Shown here: positions 9,346-18,178 of the stretch, piece after piece
Position numbering within the stretch: the stretch's first letter is position 1
Layout: each line of letters starts with the position of its first letter
Source: Rhizonema sp. PD37
Lineage (GTDB): Bacteria > Cyanobacteriota > Cyanobacteriia > Cyanobacteriales > Nostocaceae
DNA length: 47,507 nt
NCBI GenBank assembly: GCA_029379215.1
Contig: JAQYWO010000031.1
Span: forward strand, 1 to 47,507
Reading direction: 5' to 3'
Notes under the pieces: model-generated
What the model was told of the DNA's origin: nothing
Seen by the model: only the letters and a program-made list of their open reading frames with translations
Database searches by the model: none
Position numbers and translations under genes: made by a program

Positions 9346-9510
9346 GTAGGGGCAGGTTTTCCCGATTAATTTTGGTCTGGGAAGTGATCTGATCAAACCT
9401 GCCCTTACAGGAGACGGGAGGCGGGGAGACAGGAGTAGGGGCAGGTTTTCCCGATTAATTTTGTCTGGTAAGTAGATCTCGATCAAACCTGGCCTTACAG
9501 GAGACGAGAG
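9346..9510. repeat. tandem pair of about 75-bp palindromic repeats
   Basis: Copy 1 (9346-9420) and copy 2 (9435-9510) are nearly identical apart from a few substitutions and indels, with a period of about 89 nt. Each begins GTAGGGGCAGGTTTTCCCG and ends near ATCAAACCTGCCCTTAC, so the ends pair to form a hairpin. A related hairpin element lies after the second flavoprotein gene (46045-46112). The family is probably a REP-like intergenic element that may act as a terminator for the SDR gene. Confidence 0.75.
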
Positions 9511-9824
9511 GTTTGGAGGCGCGGGGTTAGGGGGGAATTCAATTAAAAATTAAAAATGCAAAATGTCAAATTTTAATTTTTAATTCTTCATCTCCCACTC
9601 CCCAACGCTCTTGGGCAAGAGTGGGACGGCAGATGCTACAACGGTGGTTCCCTCCAAAGGCGCACTGCCTTGAGAACCCCCGAATTTCTAATCAAATGTT
9701 GCCTCTGCTCAGACTTCGGGCGTTGCATGCAACTGCATCCTCCCCTCTCGCCTTAGCCTTGTCGCGAACTTTTTCCAGAACGAGGCGTCAAAAATTTTTG
9801 TTATCTTTGAAATAACTGTATTAA
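9511..9824. other. intergenic stretch, no convincing gene
   Basis: It holds simple AT-rich inverted words (aattaaaaattaaaaatgca / aattttaatttttaatt) around 9540-9585 and GC-rich repeat-like sequence at 9610-9780. A 64-codon open frame at 9621-9815 has arginine- and leucine-rich, repeat-derived composition and no ribosome-binding site, and is not accepted as a gene. Confidence 0.5.
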
Positions 9825-9845
9825 GCAATTTTAAGGAGTTGGACT

Positions 9846-10517
9846 CTGAATAGTCTTAAACTTAAAGGTGTTGAAAAACTTATAGGACCAATAGCCTCGC
9901 TTCTTTGCTTGGTATATTTGTTACAGTGGTACATACGTGATGACTTAAGATATAACCTCGATCCTGTCTTTGGGGTGAAACAGCCACCTTTAGTAATGAA
10001 AGGTGGAGACCCGTATGTTCGGGCTTTAATGCGAACTATCTCAGCGAGTGAAGCCAATGCATATCGTCCTTATTCGCTTTTATATGGTGGACAACACGCT
10101 AACGACTTAAGCCGACATCCCAATATTTGTATCACAATTGTCGTTGGTCCCCATCAAGGAAATTGTTCCACAGCAGCTGGTAGATATCAAGTCATCAATA
10201 CGACATGGGATCAAATTGCTCGTCGCTATCATCCAAACCCCACCCAATTCATGTTTTGGACTTCTTATAGTTTTGAACCAGAGTATCAAGATGCAGTTAT
10301 TTACCGTTGGCTCAGCGATCCCCAATTCTGGGGAACTGACATTTTTCAACTTCTGCATCAAGGAAAATTAAATGAAGTCTTACGGCGACTATCTCCAACC
10401 TGGACAAGTTTGGGATACGGCATTGAGAATAATTCGATGAGTCGATATTTACCTCATATTTACCAAAAAATGTTGCAAGATGAACTGAAAGCAGCTAATA
10501 GTAATCCATCAAAATAA
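9846..10517 (+). CDS. membrane-anchored lambda endolysin-like (GH104-type) peptidoglycan-cleaving enzyme
   Basis: The catalytic region resembles phage lambda R endolysin, a lytic transglycosylase: RTISASEANAY with the likely acid Glu (residue 69 from this start), then GPHQGNCSTAAGRYQVINTTWD, and WTSLGYG near the end. The frame runs upstream of the first TTG (9909) without a stop. A CTG at 9846 lies seven bases after AAGGAG (9833-9838) and adds a lysine-containing N-terminus and a membrane helix (GPIASLLCLVYLLQW), so the enzyme would be anchored in the inner membrane facing the wall. No holin, spanin or phage gene is nearby, so it looks like a domesticated wall-remodelling enzyme. The TTG at 9909 remains a possible start; it would truncate the helix. 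Confidence 0.75.
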   Translation: MNSLKLKGVEKLIGPIASLLCLVYLLQWYIRDDLRYNLDPVFGVKQPPLVMKGGDPYVRALMRTISASEANAYRPYSLLYGGQHANDLSRHPNICITIVVGPHQGNCSTAAGRYQVINTTWDQIARRYHPNPTQFMFWTSYSFEPEYQDAVIYRWLSDPQFWGTDIFQLLHQGKLNEVLRRLSPTWTSLGYGIENNSMSRYLPHIYQKMLQDELKAANSNPSK

Positions 10518-10882
10518 ATACCGAGCAGTTCAAGAAATTCAATTTATTTAATTTCTTGAACTTCATCTAGTGGGGCTACCAGGTATACCGCTTTATTTAG
10601 GTGTCAACCAATGTTAATCGGCTATAAAATAAGCATTTTTAACAACGACAGCACGTTTCTTAATCAGCCATAATTAGGTCAAAGCATTCCTAGTTGGTAA
10701 GTGCTTAGGTAGCTTGGCGCAAAAAAACCTAAATATGTAAACCAATGTTGACATGCTCCCAAGCCCACTAACAACTACCGAATAACTATGTTGAAAGGGC
10801 AAACCTCTCCAGACAGAATCTTCAAGCCGAACGAATTTGCCACAAATTAAAGTTGTGTTGATTCACGCCCACTTACCGAACA
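10518..10882. other. intergenic stretch between endolysin-like and reductase genes
   Basis: Apart from the hairpin at 10528-10561 nothing recognisable is seen. The region is moderately AT-rich, has no protein-like frame, and probably contains the promoter of the reductase gene at 10883. Confidence 0.45.
10528..10561 (+). terminator. hairpin after the endolysin-like gene
   Basis: A perfect 12-bp stem (gttcaagaaatt / aatttcttgaac) with a 10-nt AT-rich loop begins 10 nt after the stop codon. There is no long T-run after it, so termination efficiency is uncertain. Confidence 0.5.
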
Positions 10883-11425
10883 ATGCGAAAAATACTGCTG
10901 TTTATTGCTTCTAGTCTTGACGGATACATTGCGAGGACATCAGGAGAGGTAGATTGGCTGTTCACCGACGCTGACTACGGTTATACTGACTTTTTTTCTC
11001 AAATTGACACAGTACTTATGGGTAGTAAGACGTATTACCAAATTCTCGGGTTTGGAGAATACCCATATAAAGGTAAAAAAAGTTTTGTTTTCTCAAAAAC
11101 TTTGGACAATAAAACAGACAGCAACGTAACATTTATTGGAACTCATTTGACGGAGTTTATCAGTACGTTGCGTCAATCAAGGGGTCGTGATATCTGGTTA
11201 GTTGGAGGAGGAAAAACAATTCATTCTTTCATGAAACACGGCTTTGTTGATGAACTAATTCTCTCAATCCACCCAATCATTCTCGGAAATGGCATTCCAC
11301 TTATTGTGAACGATCCCAGTTTAGAAACTTCTCTTGAGTTAAAAGATGTCAAGACTTATAACTCTGGATTGTTACAAGTGTCTTACTCTTTGAAAAGAAA
11401 AGTTATTTACGAAATAGATTGTTGA
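10883..11425 (+). CDS. dihydrofolate reductase / RibD C-terminal family protein
   Basis: The 180-residue protein starts with MRKILLFIASSLDGYIAR, the typical beginning of the RibD-C/DHFR-like family. It contains VLMGSKTYYQILGFG, the NADPH-contact segment DIWLVGGGKTIHSFM, and LILSIHPIILGNGIPLI near the end. Members of this family reduce small heterocyclic compounds with NADPH, but most of the stand-alone proteins, often called YwjB or YyaP-like, have no proven substrate. It is not adjacent to riboflavin or folate genes here. Cytoplasmic, normal length, no obvious ribosome-binding site. Confidence 0.85.
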   Translation: MRKILLFIASSLDGYIARTSGEVDWLFTDADYGYTDFFSQIDTVLMGSKTYYQILGFGEYPYKGKKSFVFSKTLDNKTDSNVTFIGTHLTEFISTLRQSRGRDIWLVGGGKTIHSFMKHGFVDELILSIHPIILGNGIPLIVNDPSLETSLELKDVKTYNSGLLQVSYSLKRKVIYEIDC

Positions 11426-11550
11426 CAGCGCCCCGAGTAAGCGGCAATCTCGAAGTAGGAGAAAATTTTTATCCCAATAGAGTGCAAAATAATTGCAGTC
11501 TTCGCTTTCTGATTGACAGGACCAATTGGAAGCCCAGCAACAAAAATTGC

Positions 11551-11940
11551 TTAGATCATCGCAATACACTCAATCTCGACTAAAACATCCTTAGGCAAAC
11601 GCGATACTTGAACACAAGCACGTGCTGGGGCTGTATCATCGCGAAAAAATTTGGCATAAACTGCATTCATTGCCGCAAAATCATTCATATCAGCCAAAAA
11701 CACTGTCGTTTTCACGACATCGTCAAAAGTCGCCTCTGATGCTGTGAGAATCGCTTCTAAATTCGCCATCACCTGTTCTGTCTGCTTGGTTACATTTCCT
11801 TCTCCAACAATGACACCCATACTGGGGTCAAGAGGAATTTGTCCGGCAACAAAAATCATTTGACCAGAGGCGGCGATCGCTTGATTGTAAGGTCCTACGG
11901 GTGCAGGTGCCCTTTCAGTATGAATAACCCTTCTACTCAT
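11551..11940 (-). CDS. ridA: RidA family reactive enamine/imine deaminase
   Basis: The 129-residue protein has the complete RidA (YjgF/YER057c/UK114) pattern: [26 protein letters not shown] at the start, then [22 protein letters not shown] at the end, with the conserved arginine (ARACVQ) that binds the substrate carboxylate. RidA hydrolyses reactive 2-aminoacrylate-type intermediates released by PLP enzymes and works as a cytoplasmic trimer. It precedes no other minus-strand gene closely; the Nudix gene lies 65 nt upstream on the same strand and could share its transcript. Confidence 0.93.
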   Translation of the reverse strand: MSRRVIHTERAPAPVGPYNQAIAASGQMIFVAGQIPLDPSMGVIVGEGNVTKQTEQVMANLEAILTASEATFDDVVKTTVFLADMNDFAAMNAVYAKFFRDDTAPARACVQVSRLPKDVLVEIECIAMI

Positions 11941-12005
11941 TTTCTTTTCTAGCGTCCTTTGCGCTCATCGCCTTCTTCAAGACACGAAATTTCTTCGCAG
12001 TTCAA

Positions 12006-12437
12006 TCAACCTAACCTTGGACGTATTCCGTAATGCCGATACTGCCAGTAGTCCTGCAGAATTTTATCATGGTCGAAACACAAATTTTCAGGCACACGCC
12101 AAGACTCAAAAATTTCTATACCTTTGGCATCATCCCCTGATGTTGGTTCACCTGTTGCCGTCGCCAAAAACACAATGCTGATTGTATGCTGACGGCGATC
12201 GCGATTCGGATCTGAATAGACGTGGAATTGTTCAATCAACGTCACTTGCAAACCTGTTTCTTCCAAAGCTTCGCGCCGCGCCGCCACTTCCACAGCTTCG
12301 CCGTAATCCACAAAACCACCAGGAAGAGCCCAACCTAAAGGGGGATTAGATCTCTCAATTAACACTATTGGTCGATGAGGACGGTCACACAATTCGATAA
12401 TGATATCAACAGTTGGGACAGGATTTCGATAACTCAT
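12006..12437 (-). CDS. Nudix hydrolase
   Basis: It has a complete Nudix box (GX5EX7REUXEEXGU): [23 protein letters not shown]. Family members hydrolyse nucleoside diphosphates linked to other groups, using Mg bound by the box glutamates; the substrate here is not evident. The start is placed at the ATG giving [12 protein letters not shown], the N-terminus usual for cyanobacterial relatives, rather than nine codons upstream. The protein is 143 residues with no signal peptide. It is upstream of ridA on the same strand, which would fit a shared housekeeping role in removing damaged metabolites, but that is inference. A second, different Nudix gene lies at 39923. Confidence 0.9.
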   Translation of the reverse strand: MSYRNPVPTVDIIIELCDRPHRPIVLIERSNPPLGWALPGGFVDYGEAVEVAARREALEETGLQVTLIEQFHVYSDPNRDRRQHTISIVFLATATGEPTSGDDAKGIEIFESWRVPENLCFDHDKILQDYWQYRHYGIRPRLG

Positions 12438-12658
12438 GTAATTTGGTTCACATTTTAGAGCCAATGCAGTGCCTTGGGAACCAAAGTTAAAGCATGTGGC
12501 ATGATTTTGGACGACTCAGGGATCAAAGTAACAGTTGACACTCAAATGTTAACAATTGATTCCTATCTAAAATCTCAAAACACAAATCCAAAATCGACTT
12601 TCTGTTCCATAATAAATTCGATGGAATCGCTTTCTCATATAATTTATTCGGTTGATTT

Positions 12659-14167
12659 ATGCCTTTTCCCAGATCGAGCGGTATTTTATTACACCCTACC
12701 TCCTTTCCCAGTCGATTTGGCATTGGGGATTTAGGCTTGGAAGCCTATCGCTTCATTGATTTCTTGAGAGAAAGCTACCAACAATATTGGCAAGTGCTAC
12801 CTTTAGGGCCAACTGGCTACGGTAATTCTCCCTATGCTTCTTATTCAGCAATGGCGGGGAACCCTTTACTCATTAGTTTAGAAAAGCTGCAGGAACAGGG
12901 TTTGCTATCTGAAGAAGATTTTGCTCATTTACCTGGATTATCGGAGACAAAAGTAGATTTTGACCAAGTTGTGCAAATAAAAATGCCCTTGCTCAAAAAA
13001 GCTGGCGAGAACTTTAAAAATATTGCCTCGCCTTTACAAAAAACTGAGTTTGCTGGTTTTTGTGACAGCAAAGCCTACTGGCTGGATGATTTTGCCTTAT
13101 TTATGGCATTGAAAGATGCTAATCAGGGAGCAAGCTGGCATAAATGGGAGCCAGATATCGCCAAGCGCATTCCAGAAGCGTTAGAACGCGCACGGCAAGA
13201 ACTGGGTACCGAAATTGATTATCACAAATTTATCCAATTTGAGTTTTTCCGCCAATGGTCGCAAGTCAAGTCTTACGCCAATATGAGTGGTATTCAAATT
13301 ATTGGTGATATTCCGATCTACGTAGCTCACGACAGTGCTGATGTATGGTCTAATCCTGATATCTTTTGTCTGGATGAACAGACAGGAGAAGCGGCATTAA
13401 TGGCAGGAGTTCCACCAGATTACTTTAGTAATACTGGTCAATTATGGGGTAATCCTGTATACAACTGGGAAGTTTCGCAGAACCAAGACTTTAAGTGGTG
13501 GATTGGCCGCTTTGAAGCAATGCTGGACTATGTAGATGTCATCCGCATCGATCACTTCCGAGGGTTTGAATCTTACTGGGCTGTGAAAAGAGGCGAACAA
13601 ACAGCCATTAATGGAGAATGGATTAAAGCCCCTGGAGAACAGTTATTTGAGGCAATTAAACTTAAATTGGGTAAGCTTCCCGTAATGGCGGAGGATTTAG
13701 GAGATATTACGCCAGAAGTAATAGAGCTGCGAGATAAATATGAATTTCCCGGCATGAAAATTCTACAGTTTGCCTATAGTGCTGATGCTAGTAATCCATT
13801 CCTACCCTTTAATTACGAGCGTAACAGTATAGTTTATACTGGCACTCACGACAACGATACAACTGTCGGCTGGTTCAATGAAGCTTCAGAACACGAAAAG
13901 TACAATTTGTCGCTTTATTTAGGCTCTTACAGTTCTGACGGTATCCACTGGGATTTCATTAGGTTAGCTCTTAATTCTGTCGCTAATCAAGCCATTATCC
14001 CCTTGCAGGATCTTTTGGGATTAGACACTTCGGCGCGAATGAATTTCCCCAGTAAAGCAGAAGGGAACTGGGATTGGCGCTACCCTTCGCATGTTTTAGT
14101 TAAAGAATTAAGCGATCGCCTCAAATCTCTAACTATGCTTTGCGGACGTGCGCCACAACAAAAGTGA
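12659..14167 (+). CDS. malQ: 4-alpha-glucanotransferase (GH77, amylomaltase/DPE1)
   Basis: The 502-residue protein has the full length and all the landmarks of GH77: SSGILLHPTSFPS and GIGDLG at the start, the catalytic nucleophile Asp298 in VIRIDHFRGFE, the acid/base Glu345 in VMAEDLGDI, and the third acidic residue Asp398 in GTHDND. It transfers maltodextrin segments between alpha-glucans and helps recycle malto-oligosaccharides released from glycogen in the cytoplasm. It is transcribed away from the Nudix gene and is convergent with rodZ. No Shine-Dalgarno sequence is clear upstream of the ATG. Confidence 0.96.
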   Translation: MPFPRSSGILLHPTSFPSRFGIGDLGLEAYRFIDFLRESYQQYWQVLPLGPTGYGNSPYASYSAMAGNPLLISLEKLQEQGLLSEEDFAHLPGLSETKVDFDQVVQIKMPLLKKAGENFKNIASPLQKTEFAGFCDSKAYWLDDFALFMALKDANQGASWHKWEPDIAKRIPEALERARQELGTEIDYHKFIQFEFFRQWSQVKSYANMSGIQIIGDIPIYVAHDSADVWSNPDIFCLDEQTGEAALMAGVPPDYFSNTGQLWGNPVYNWEVSQNQDFKWWIGRFEAMLDYVDVIRIDHFRGFESYWAVKRGEQTAINGEWIKAPGEQLFEAIKLKLGKLPVMAEDLGDITPEVIELRDKYEFPGMKILQFAYSADASNPFLPFNYERNSIVYTGTHDNDTTVGWFNEASEHEKYNLSLYLGSYSSDGIHWDFIRLALNSVANQAIIPLQDLLGLDTSARMNFPSKAEGNWDWRYPSHVLVKELSDRLKSLTMLCGRAPQQK

Positions 14168-14199
14168 TGATTTAAAAGTTAGGATTTAGGAGGCAACAT

Positions 14200-14229
14200 A
14201 GTAAGGAGTAAAAATTTTTACTTCTTACT
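14200..14229. terminator. palindromic hairpin between convergent malQ and rodZ
   Basis: A 30-nt near-perfect palindrome (agtaaggagtaaaaa / tttttacttcttact, one mismatch) lies between the two convergent stops. Runs of A and T are at its centre, not flanking it, so classical termination is uncertain, but its place suits a bidirectional terminator. Confidence 0.4.
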
Positions 14230-14268
14230 CTTCACTCAAAGCCTTAATTATTTATCAGAGCGCAGTAC

Positions 14269-15063
14269 CTAAGACTTCGTATTCGCGGCTATTGTGAGTT
14301 CTTTGACTGCTCCAGGTTCTCCCATTTGCTTGGCTTGATCCTTGTTGACACTTACCAATACACCACCAGCATTTCCGGCTCTCACGGTTAGTTGATCTTG
14401 GGCTTTCCAGATGCGATGAGTTCCCTCTGGTAACTCTCCCTCATAAGTGATTTTGCCATCAGCTACGACCCGAATCCAGGACTTCTCTTTCAATGTCACG
14501 CCGATTTGCACCGCGAGCCTTCCCTCATTGCTTTTAATCTCTGTTTTTGCAGAAGTTGTTGCTGGTAACTGTTGATTGCTTTGGATTTTGTTCGCTTGTA
14601 ATTGCTTAGTGTTGCTATTGTTCACTTGCCAAGTGGCAGTAGTACTTAATAATCGAGACAAGCCACTGACAGAGCAGATAATTAAAAATATGTAAAGTAA
14701 GTAAAGATGAACAGGACGTAATTGCCCTATTGGTCTTTTCCATGCGGGCTTGAGGCTCACGTAGGGCAAACCAATGGGAAAAGTACTGGACAATTCCGAA
14801 CCATCAAAGCCTAAAGCATCAGCAAACTGGCGAATTAAACCCTGAACATATATTGGTTCTGGTAGTTGATCTAAATCACCTTCTTCGATCGCCTGCAAAA
14901 GCCTTCGGGGAATCATGGTTAGCCTAACCATGTCGTCCAATGACAATCCCTGTTCCAAGCGTGATGTCCAAAGTTGAACACCCAGTTGTGCTAATTTTTC
15001 TGATTGTTGTTGCTCGGTTGTTTGTACGGGCTCGCGATCTTTCTTCTGAGTTTGCGACTGCAT
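14269..15063 (-). CDS. rodZ: RodZ-like helix-turn-helix membrane protein (DUF4115)
   Basis: Residues about 24-95 form a RodZ-type cytoplasmic HTH (LGVQLWTSRLEQGLSLDDM, then RRLLQAIEEGDLDQLPEP and YVQGLIRQFADALG). One membrane helix follows (about 118-138, HLYLLYIFLIICSVSGL). The outer part ends in a DUF4115 beta domain (KSWIRVVADGKITYEGEL). RodZ links MreB filaments to the cell-wall synthesis machinery and helps set cell shape. The 264-residue length is typical for cyanobacterial versions. It is followed by malQ on the opposite strand, and the pseudouridine synthase gene lies 228 nt upstream on the same strand. Confidence 0.88.
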   Translation of the reverse strand: MQSQTQKKDREPVQTTEQQQSEKLAQLGVQLWTSRLEQGLSLDDMVRLTMIPRRLLQAIEEGDLDQLPEPIYVQGLIRQFADALGFDGSELSSTFPIGLPYVSLKPAWKRPIGQLRPVHLYLLYIFLIICSVSGLSRLLSTTATWQVNNSNTKQLQANKIQSNQQLPATTSAKTEIKSNEGRLAVQIGVTLKEKSWIRVVADGKITYEGELPEGTHRIWKAQDQLTVRAGNAGGVLVSVNKDQAKQMGEPGAVKELTIAANTKS

Positions 15064-15291
15064 GTTTTTTTACTCTCCTTGAACCAGCTGAATCGTTAAT
15101 AGGAATCTGCTTTTTTCACAATAAAGAACGCAGAACACAGGTATCATAATTTAGAATAAAAGATAGTTTGTGTAACAAAAATTCACAAATTAATCTTGGG
15201 AAATAGTGTGCGAAGCACAGCAGGTTAAGCGTCTCACTGAATATTGAGGATTTTATGAGTTAAAACTGCAATTTTTTCCCGATTGCATTTT

Positions 15292-16065
15292 TTATTCTGA
15301 GTTCTGAGTTCTGAGTTCTGAGTTCTTTTTTATTTGCTCTAAAAACTTTGTTTCATGCTCTTCGAGTTGGCGATATGCCCCCTCTGGTAAATATCCTTTC
15401 CCCGGTTGTAATTGAATTGAACCTATTGCAGTACGATGCAGCTTGAGCACCTCGTATCCCAATTGTTGAGCTACGCGGCGAATCTGTCGATTTCTCCCTT
15501 CCTTTAAAATGATTTCCAAACAGCTTGAAGAAGCAAATTTTTTAATGACTTTCACTTGCGCCTTTCGTGTTTTTCTCCCTTCCAATAAGACACCGTGACG
15601 CCATATTTCTAAGACTGCATCTGTTGGATGTCCTTTCACTAAAACAGAATACGTTTTAGGAATACTATGCCGTGGATGAGTTAGCCAAAATGTCAAGTCT
15701 CCATCATTTGTGAGTATTAATGCTCCTGTAGAATCTGCATCTAGACGACCAACTGGATGAATACCTTGACTTGAACGCAATTCTTCGGGCAGTATATCTA
15801 AGACTGTACGTCTTCCTTGAGGGTCGTGACAAGTGGAAACTACCCCAGTTGGTTTATTTAGTAATAAATATATTAAAGCTGGACGGTGTAGTGCCGAAAC
15901 GGGCTTACCATCAACTGTAATTGTATCTTTTTGAGGATCGACTTTTTGACCTATATGTGCTATTACACCATTAATCTGTACACGGGACTGCGCGATCATG
16001 TCTTCAGCTTGACGACGTGAGGCGATACCCCATTGAGCAAGAACTTTTTGTAACCGTGCATCCAT
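15292..16065 (-). CDS. rRNA pseudouridine synthase (RsuA/RluB family)
   Basis: An N-terminal S4 RNA-binding domain (RLQKVLAQWGIASRRQAE, residues 4-60) is followed by the catalytic domain with PVGRLDADSTGALILTNDG, whose Asp is the catalytic residue, and the family motif EGRNRQIRRV. The enzyme isomerises a uridine in ribosomal RNA; RluB-type (23S) and RsuA-type (16S) cannot be separated by eye. The ATG at 16065 is preferred to an upstream TTG at 16083. The last ten or so residues (KNSELRTQNSE) come from a heptamer repeat that has run into the end of the gene, replacing or extending the natural C-terminus. Confidence 0.9.
   Translation of the reverse strand: MDARLQKVLAQWGIASRRQAEDMIAQSRVQINGVIAHIGQKVDPQKDTITVDGKPVSALHRPALIYLLLNKPTGVVSTCHDPQGRRTVLDILPEELRSSQGIHPVGRLDADSTGALILTNDGDLTFWLTHPRHSIPKTYSVLVKGHPTDAVLEIWRHGVLLEGRKTRKAQVKVIKKFASSSCLEIILKEGRNRQIRRVAQQLGYEVLKLHRTAIGSIQLQPGKGYLPEGAYRQLEEHETKFLEQIKKNSELRTQNSE
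15295..15322. repeat. heptamer tandem repeat (4 units) at gene end
   Basis: Four exact copies of TTCTGAG lie in a row, followed by a partial copy. The array overlaps the last codons of the pseudouridine synthase gene and encodes its serine/glutamate-rich tail, with the stop codon just before the array's outer edge. Confidence 0.85.
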
Positions 16066-16208
16066 GTGGACATTACTTATCAATAGGTTAGGAATTAACG
16101 AATAAATAATTTTAATACATTCTTATTTTGTGATTAGTCACTCCTGAATGTTACATTGAAAACTTATTTTCGTGCTTGTCAGTTGTTTCGCCAATACTCA
16201 TCAACGGT

Positions 16209-16919
16209 ATGCCTGAGAAAAACTCCGAAACCAGAGGTTCATACAAAAGCAGAATAGTCACAAATATTCTTACAAAAGCACTAAAGCTATGGTTGAAAAC
16301 GCAAGTCAGCCAAATATCCCAATTGGAAATAGAGATTGGAGCGAGCGATCGCCAACTTCTCTCTGGTTGTATTCCTCGGGTTTCCATTTTTGCCACTCAT
16401 CCCGTTTATAAAGGTCTTCATATTACACAAGTTCAACTCGTTGCAGAAAATATTCATATTAATATCGGCTCAGTACTCAAAGGTCAAGCACTACAATTGT
16501 TGGAAATTATACCAGTTGTTGGAGAATTGATTCTGCATGAGGAGGATCTTAATGCTTCTCTTTCATCTGAGCTTTTATCTACGGCTTTAAACGATCTACT
16601 GGTTCAACTATTACCAGAACACAGTCCAAAATCCAAGTCTATGAATTGGGAAAACATTCACCTCGATTGTGGACAAGCGACGATTTCCGCCACGACTGTA
16701 GAAGGCAATCCCAAAACAATAAATATATTTTTAGGATTAAAGCTACTCGGCGCGTCTGTGTTGCAACTCGCACCCGTACTCATCAAAAGCAATCTAGTAG
16801 CACTGTTGGAGGATAATGATGGACAATGTGTGGATTTGGGATCTGATGTCGATATCCAAGAACTAACTTTGTCGCTATCGAAACTGGTGTGTCGCGGACG
16901 CATTAACGTCAACCCCTAA
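16209..16919 (+). CDS. DUF2993 (LmeA-like) lipid-binding protein
   Basis: The protein of about 236 residues matches the DUF2993 family: an N-terminal helix (VTNILTKALKLWLKTQVSQ), then ASDRQLLSG, the recurring VYKGLHITQVQLVAENI pattern, and IHLDCGQATIS. Actinobacterial LmeA members bind phospholipid and act in the envelope; the cyanobacterial function is not established. The ATG at 16209 gives MPEKNSETRG and is preferred to a TTG 33 bases upstream. No classical signal peptide is visible, so a cytoplasmic or membrane-peripheral place is likely. It is divergent from the pseudouridine synthase gene and convergent with cdsA. Confidence 0.8.
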   Translation: MPEKNSETRGSYKSRIVTNILTKALKLWLKTQVSQISQLEIEIGASDRQLLSGCIPRVSIFATHPVYKGLHITQVQLVAENIHINIGSVLKGQALQLLEIIPVVGELILHEEDLNASLSSELLSTALNDLLVQLLPEHSPKSKSMNWENIHLDCGQATISATTVEGNPKTINIFLGLKLLGASVLQLAPVLIKSNLVALLEDNDGQCVDLGSDVDIQELTLSLSKLVCRGRINVNP

Positions 16920-16924
16920 TGATT

Positions 16925-16961
16925 AAAAATCAAGAATTAAAGTTAATAATTCTTGATTTTT
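16925..16961. terminator. bidirectional rho-independent terminator
   Basis: A perfect 15-bp stem (aaaaatcaagaatta / taattcttgattttt) with a 7-nt loop starts six nt after the DUF2993 stop. T-runs occur at the end of the stem in both directions. It lies between that gene and convergent cdsA. Confidence 0.8.
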
Positions 16962-17021
16962 AATTATAACAGTAGGTGTACATCTTGGGCTTTTGACATC
17001 AAAGCCAACACTACAGGTAGT

Positions 17022-17900
17022 TCAAAAGCTTAGTAATGGCAGCAGCAGTGTCACAAAATAGTAAACTAAGGGAGCCGTAAAAATATAACTGTCGGTACGG
17101 TCTAAAATCCCTCCATGACCGGGGATCAATTGCCCAGAATCCTTAACTCCAGCATCGCGCTTGAGCATGGACTCTGTGAGGTCGCCTAAAATACTAGCAA
17201 CGCCGATTAGCAAGCCTAAAGCAATGCCAGTAAAAGGGGTTTTAGGCCAATTGAGGTAGTAGGTTCCAACCACAGCAACAACAACACTGGCAACAATACC
17301 AAAGATTGCGCCTTCCACCGTTTTTTTGGGACTAATTTCAGTTAGAGGTGTTTTCCCAAAGAATTTACCGATGATATAGGCACCAATATCAGCTGCCCAA
17401 ATGCATAAAAAAGTGAGCAATGTTGCTGTCAATCCTTGAGATAGCAGAGTGAAATCTCGCTTTTCGCTCTGGAAAAGATTTGCCCAATCAAGAAGCCCGT
17501 AACTCCCTGAAGCGAAATTGTTGATCGCTCTCATCCGCACCCAATAACTTGGCAAATAACCAGTGTAAAACAGTCCCAAAATGGAAGCGGCAATATCAGC
17601 AATTGTTGCCATTTTTGGTTGAAACAATAAGTAAAAACAAATAAATGTGCCAGCAACTGGCATTACAGCATCAGCTAAACTACCATCTATGGTACAAATG
17701 ACCAGTAGGACTTGGCTGACAAACATGGTAGTTTTAGCAGCAGGTGCTATGCCTTTGGTTCTTACCAAATTAAAGTATTCGTTCTGCCCTAAGAAAATAA
17801 TGACTGCAAATAAGAAGGTAAAAGGCCAACCGCCTAAAAGTGTCGCCAACAAAGCAAGGGCGATCGCAACAATTCCACTAACAATTCGAGACCAAACCAT
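17022..17900 (-). CDS. cdsA: phosphatidate cytidylyltransferase
   Basis: The 292-residue integral membrane protein has about eight hydrophobic helices and ends with the CdsA signature: ILGDLTESMLKRDAGVKDSG, then IPGHGGILDRTDS. It makes CDP-diacylglycerol from phosphatidic acid and CTP, the branch point to phosphatidylglycerol, an essential thylakoid lipid. The acidic residues of the Mg site (GDLTES, DRTDS) are intact. The C-terminal part is better conserved than the N-terminal. cbiT lies 278 nt upstream on the same strand, but the repeat-rich gap makes a shared transcript uncertain. Confidence 0.94.
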   Translation of the reverse strand: MVWSRIVSGIVAIALALLATLLGGWPFTFLFAVIIFLGQNEYFNLVRTKGIAPAAKTTMFVSQVLLVICTIDGSLADAVMPVAGTFICFYLLFQPKMATIADIAASILGLFYTGYLPSYWVRMRAINNFASGSYGLLDWANLFQSEKRDFTLLSQGLTATLLTFLCIWAADIGAYIIGKFFGKTPLTEISPKKTVEGAIFGIVASVVVAVVGTYYLNWPKTPFTGIALGLLIGVASILGDLTESMLKRDAGVKDSGQLIPGHGGILDRTDSYIFTAPLVYYFVTLLLPLLSF

Positions 17901-18178
17901 AGACGTATTTTAGATGCGTGGATGCGCGGATGCGTGTGGAAAGTTGCAAGGGATCATAGCGCATTCACCCACGGGTTTCCCGCCATAAATGCTCTTTAGC
18001 ACTTTTGGTTTCCCCCGGTTGCAAACGTTCCTTTGAATGATTTTGCGGAAAGTTGTCAGGAGGATAAGAGCGCGAATGACGGCTTTCCCTCCTTAGGATA
18101 AGAGCGTTGGTTTCCCGACAGAGCAAACTTTTCAAGACGGATTTCAGATTCAATCTAAAATCTAAAAATTTAATAAAT

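Noticed and set aside
9621..9815. 64-codon plus-strand frame
   Set aside because: No ribosome-binding site, arginine-rich repeat-like composition, and it runs through intergenic repeat sequence.
9846..10517. prophage lysis cassette
   Set aside because: Only the endolysin-like gene is present; no holin, spanin, capsid or integrase gene is adjacent.
17965..18153. 62-codon minus-strand frame between cbiT and cdsA
   Set aside because: The translation is made of words repeated in the DNA (two copies of aggataagagcg); it has no recognisable protein character.
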